This document shows, piece after piece, positions 61,337-64,000 of a DNA stretch of 64,000 nucleotides. The stretch's first letter is position 1. Each line of letters opens with the position of its first letter. Where the stretch lies: positions 1 through 64,000 of the forward strand of contig CADANN010000025.1 of NCBI GenBank assembly GCA_902789325.1, given 5' to 3'. Source of the DNA: an uncultured Spirochaetaceae bacterium. Lineage in GTDB: Bacteria; Spirochaetota; Spirochaetia; Treponematales; Treponemataceae. The translations under genes and the position numbers were made by a program. Below the pieces are notes generated by a model, which ran no database searches, had not been told where the DNA came from, and was given only the letters and a program-made list of their open reading frames with translations.

Positions 61337-61744
61337 ATGAAATATTTCCGTGTACACACTTCAGACATTGCATATCTTACTCAACAGCCAAGAGGCATTT
61401 TTACAACAGTTGGTAAGCTTGTTGATGCCAAAACTCTCACAGAAGAAGAAAGTGCAGAATACTGGAAACAGCGCCAATATTTTGAAAAAGTTTTACCGGT
61501 TCCTCCATTTTATAAAGATGGAAATCCGGAGCATGCAATTACCTGGTTCAAAGATACAGAGCAGGGTAGGGACATCTGGAATCAGCTCACTTTTTACCGC
61601 AAGATGTGCAGCAAGTATGGAATCCAGCTTTATAATTCTGAAACAGAAGAAATTCCCGGTGAAATTATTTATGAAGACGATTTTCAGATTGCGGTGATAA
61701 ATCCTACAAACTACCAAGTATTAGTTACGACAGTTAAAGACTAA
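61337..61744 (+). CDS. Conserved-looking hypothetical protein
   Basis: The 135-residue protein (MKYFRVHTSDIAYLTQQPRGIF...) starts 3 bp after the GNAT stop and is probably co-transcribed. It has no signal peptide or membrane segment, and about 15% aromatic residues. I do not recognise a family. Its codon use is like that of the GNAT gene. It ends 57 bp before gyrA. Confidence 0.72.
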   Translation: MKYFRVHTSDIAYLTQQPRGIFTTVGKLVDAKTLTEEESAEYWKQRQYFEKVLPVPPFYKDGNPEHAITWFKDTEQGRDIWNQLTFYRKMCSKYGIQLYNSETEEIPGEIIYEDDFQIAVINPTNYQVLVTTVKD

Positions 61745-61759
61745 ATCTCCAAAAAATGC

Positions 61760-61795
61760 TATAATAGTACAATTATTATTGTAACTTCATTGGAG
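61760..61795 (+). promoter_or_regulatory. Promoter -10 and ribosome site of gyrA
   Basis: A consensus TATAAT at 61760-61765 lies 36 bp before the gyrA ATG, and a GGAG ribosome site at 61792-61795. No clear -35 is seen, so gyrA may also be read through from upstream. Confidence 0.65.
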
Positions 61796-61801
61796 ACGAC
61801 G

Positions 61802-64000
61802 ATGGAAGAAATCAAAACAGCCGAAGGTGGCTCTCTAATTAAAATTCCGATTGAGGATGAGGTTAAACAGGCCTATATTGACTACTCAATGTCTGTAATT
61901 GTACAGCGCGCTTTGCCGGATGTTCGTGATGGTCTTAAGCCTGTTCACAGACGTATTATGTACGCCATGGATACCCTTCATCTTGCAAGCGGTGGAAAAA
62001 CAAAAAAATGTGCTACCATCGTTGGTGAAGTTTTGGGACACTACCATCCACACGGAGATGCTTCTGTATATGATGCTCTTGTTCGTCTTGGACAGGATTT
62101 TGCACAGCGTTATACAACAGTAACTCCACAGGGAAACTTTGGTACTATCGCTGGTGACCCTCCAGCAGCTTACCGATATACCGAGGCTAAGATGTCTAAG
62201 ATCACCGAAGAGATGACCAGCGACATCAATAAAAATACTGTAGACATGATCCGCAACTTTGATGATACCTGCGATGAACCTGCAGTTCTTCCTTCAAAGT
62301 TTCCGTTCCTGCTTTGTAACGGTACAACAGGTATTGCCGTTGGTATGGCAACAAACATGCCAACCCACAACCTTCGTGAAGTAGCTGATGCAATCTGTGC
62401 TTATATAGATAATCAGGAAATCACAATTGAAGAACTGATGCACTATATTAAAGGTCCGGATTTCCCGACCGGCGGTATTATTTACGGCACAGCTGGAATC
62501 AAAAAAGCCTATACAACAGGACGCGGTAAAATTGTTATCCGTTCTAAGTTTACTATTGAAACTGATAAACGCGGAAAGGAATCTATCGTATTTACAGAAG
62601 TTCCTTATGGCGTAAATACTACAAACATTATCCGCCGTATCAAGGAGCTTGTCCGCGATAAGCAGATTGACGGTGTAGTTAATGCAAATGATGAATCTTC
62701 TGACCGTTCAGGTATGCGTCTTGTAGTTGATTTGAAAAAAGGCGCAATTACAAAGATTGTTCTTAATCAGCTTTTTGCAAAAACAGATTTGCAGTCTAAC
62801 TTTGGTGTAATAAATCTTGCCCTTGTTCCTCAGATAAAAGAGGGGGCTGCTCCTCGTTATGATGAACCAGGTATGCTTACTTTACCGGCAACATATCTTA
62901 AGCCGGAAGTTTTGACTTTGAAACAGTTGATTCAGCACTTTGTAGATCACCGCGATGAAGTTATTACCCGCCGTACAATCTACGACCTCAAGGTTGCAAA
63001 ACACAGAATGCACATTTTGGAAGCGCTCATCACTGCAATCAATAACATTGATGAAGTTATCCAGATTATCAAGTCTTCTGAAAATACAGAAGATGCAAAA
63101 CTTAAACTCGAGAAGAGATTCAATTTTGATGATGAACAGGCACAGGCAATTGTTGATATGCAGCTCAAGCGCCTTACACACCTGCTTATTGAAGATCTTC
63201 AGAAAGAGATTAAAGAACTCCAGGCCCTCATCGATTACCTGGAAGGCCTTCTTGCAGACCACAATAAGATTCTTAATCTTATTAAAGACGAGACACGCGG
63301 TCTTGCAGAAAAGTATGGTGATGACCGCCGTACAGAAATTGTTGCCAGCGAAGTTGAACAGATTAATGTTGAAGATATGATTAAAGATGAGGACATGGTT
63401 GTAATGATTTCCCGCATGGGTTATATCAAACGTGTTCCAGCTGATAAGTATAAGAAGCAGGGTAGGGGAGGAACCGGAAGTAACGGTACAAACCTTCTTG
63501 ATGATGACTATGTAAATCAGCTCTTTATTGGTTCTACAAAGGAACACCTGTTATTCATAACTAACTTGGGACGAGCTTACTGGATGAAGATTCATGAGAT
63601 TCCGGAAAGTGAAAAGGCTGCCCGTGGTGCTCATATCAAGGGACTTCTCCAGGTTGGTCCGGATGAAGAAATTACAACAGTTGTTTCGCTCAAAGAATTC
63701 TCAGATGATCTCTTCCTCTTTATGACAACTGCTCAAGGTGTTGTAAAGAAGGTTCGCTCTACAGAGTTCCAGAATGCTAAGACACGCGGTATCATCGGAA
63801 TCAAGCTTAATGATAACGACAAGCTGATCAGCGCAATTCCAACAACTGGTGACTGTGAAGTTATGTTGATCAGCCGCCGCGGTAAGGCACTCCGAATTAC
63901 TGAAGATTCTGTTCGTCTCATGGGACGTGCAAGTTGCGGTATAAAAGGTATGAAGCTTTCTGAAGGCGATGAGATTGCTGCAGCCGTAAAAGTTGAAAAA
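61802..64000 (+). CDS. gyrA: DNA gyrase subunit A, N-terminal part (runs off the window)
   Basis: The open frame runs from ATG 61802 to the window end (733 codons). The N-terminal domain has VIVQRALPDVRDGLKPVHRR, the quinolone region HPHGDASVYDAL and the catalytic Tyr in AAYRYTEAKMSK; the tail begins the beta-propeller with the GyrA box-like KKQGRGGTGS (with the R of QGRGG). At the E. coli Ser83 place the residue is Ala (GCT), as known for treponemes with natural quinolone resistance. The 3' end lies outside the window. Confidence 0.97.
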   Translation, partial: MEEIKTAEGGSLIKIPIEDEVKQAYIDYSMSVIVQRALPDVRDGLKPVHRRIMYAMDTLHLASGGKTKKCATIVGEVLGHYHPHGDASVYDALVRLGQDFAQRYTTVTPQGNFGTIAGDPPAAYRYTEAKMSKITEEMTSDINKNTVDMIRNFDDTCDEPAVLPSKFPFLLCNGTTGIAVGMATNMPTHNLREVADAICAYIDNQEITIEELMHYIKGPDFPTGGIIYGTAGIKKAYTTGRGKIVIRSKFTIETDKRGKESIVFTEVPYGVNTTNIIRRIKELVRDKQIDGVVNANDESSDRSGMRLVVDLKKGAITKIVLNQLFAKTDLQSNFGVINLALVPQIKEGAAPRYDEPGMLTLPATYLKPEVLTLKQLIQHFVDHRDEVITRRTIYDLKVAKHRMHILEALITAINNIDEVIQIIKSSENTEDAKLKLEKRFNFDDEQAQAIVDMQLKRLTHLLIEDLQKEIKELQALIDYLEGLLADHNKILNLIKDETRGLAEKYGDDRRTEIVASEVEQINVEDMIKDEDMVVMISRMGYIKRVPADKYKKQGRGGTGSNGTNLLDDDYVNQLFIGSTKEHLLFITNLGRAYWMKIHEIPESEKAARGAHIKGLLQVGPDEEITTVVSLKEFSDDLFLFMTTAQGVVKKVRSTEFQNAKTRGIIGIKLNDNDKLISAIPTTGDCEVMLISRRGKALRITEDSVRLMGRASCGIKGMKLSEGDEIAAAVKVEK

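Noticed and set aside
62882-63547. A 221-codon open frame on the minus strand
   Set aside because: It lies wholly inside gyrA, opposite strand, with composition typical of a shadow frame (rich in Phe, Ile, Leu, Cys, Asn).

Overview
The window looks like chromosome from a host-associated or gut Treponema (Spirochaetota). This is inferred from the proteins: a Tp47-type lipoprotein, MptD/Trep_Strep-type ECF substrate proteins, a phosphoglycerate mutase gene tied to metal transport (as in the T. pallidum tro operon), the dnaA-dnaN-recF-dciA origin cluster, and low to moderate GC with Ala at the GyrA quinolone position. No rRNA, tRNA, CRISPR array, prophage or insertion sequence was recognised.

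Layout. 1-9 kb: a partial RND exporter with a divergent TetR, a ZIP metal transporter, a lipoprotein with a 7-bp tandem repeat in its signal peptide, a pair of exporter-fold ABC half-transporters (YbtP/YbtQ-like) and an outer-membrane barrel protein. 9-14 kb: an AraC regulator, feoA-feoB with two small Cys-rich accessory genes, and an XRE-MazF toxin-antitoxin pair followed by a 579-bp non-coding stretch of paired 34-bp palindromes. 14.5-22.3 kb: a MATE exporter, a Mn riboswitch with mntP, enolase, an EetA/EetB/ApbE-like flavin electron-transfer cassette and a Tp47-like lipoprotein. 22.3-38.2 kb: two complete ECF uptake modules (S, T and fused A-A'), two more YbtPQ-like ABC pairs (one with a broken member), AraC and TetR regulators, and gpmA. 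38.3-46 kb: a fused PyrK-PyrD, xylose isomerase, an SGNH esterase, a methyltransferase and a P1-type metal ATPase operon. 46-50.7 kb: flavodoxin, DUF3793, and a second feo operon (feoA-feoA-feoB-Cys-rich-dtxR). 50.7-64 kb: housekeeping genes around the origin (dciA, recF, dnaN, dnaA, gyrB, gyrA) with three cargo genes between gyrB and gyrA.

What ties the window together is a 16-bp dyad, GTTAGT-N4-ACTAAC, found in at least 20 good copies, almost all just upstream of genes. It precedes both feo operons, the ABC pairs 1 and 2, both ECF modules, flavodoxin, the metal ATPase, the porin, the Tp47-like lipoprotein, the RND exporter and, surprisingly, eno, gpmA and xylA. The likely reader is the DtxR-family protein encoded last in the second feo operon, which keeps the Cys/Glu/His ligand pattern of iron-sensing DtxR. 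I read the first 50 kb as a metal (mainly iron) acquisition and sparing island: ferrous uptake by Feo, probable metallophore uptake by ECF plus YbtPQ-type transporters with no biosynthesis genes in view, flavodoxin as an iron-sparing substitute, and efflux and Mn homeostasis as safety valves.

A second layer is a family of dispersed 27-30-bp palindromes of the form TGTCAT-stem-CTTG-stem-ATCT. Their stems differ but stay paired. They lie between genes and, in two ATPases, in frame inside the coding sequence.
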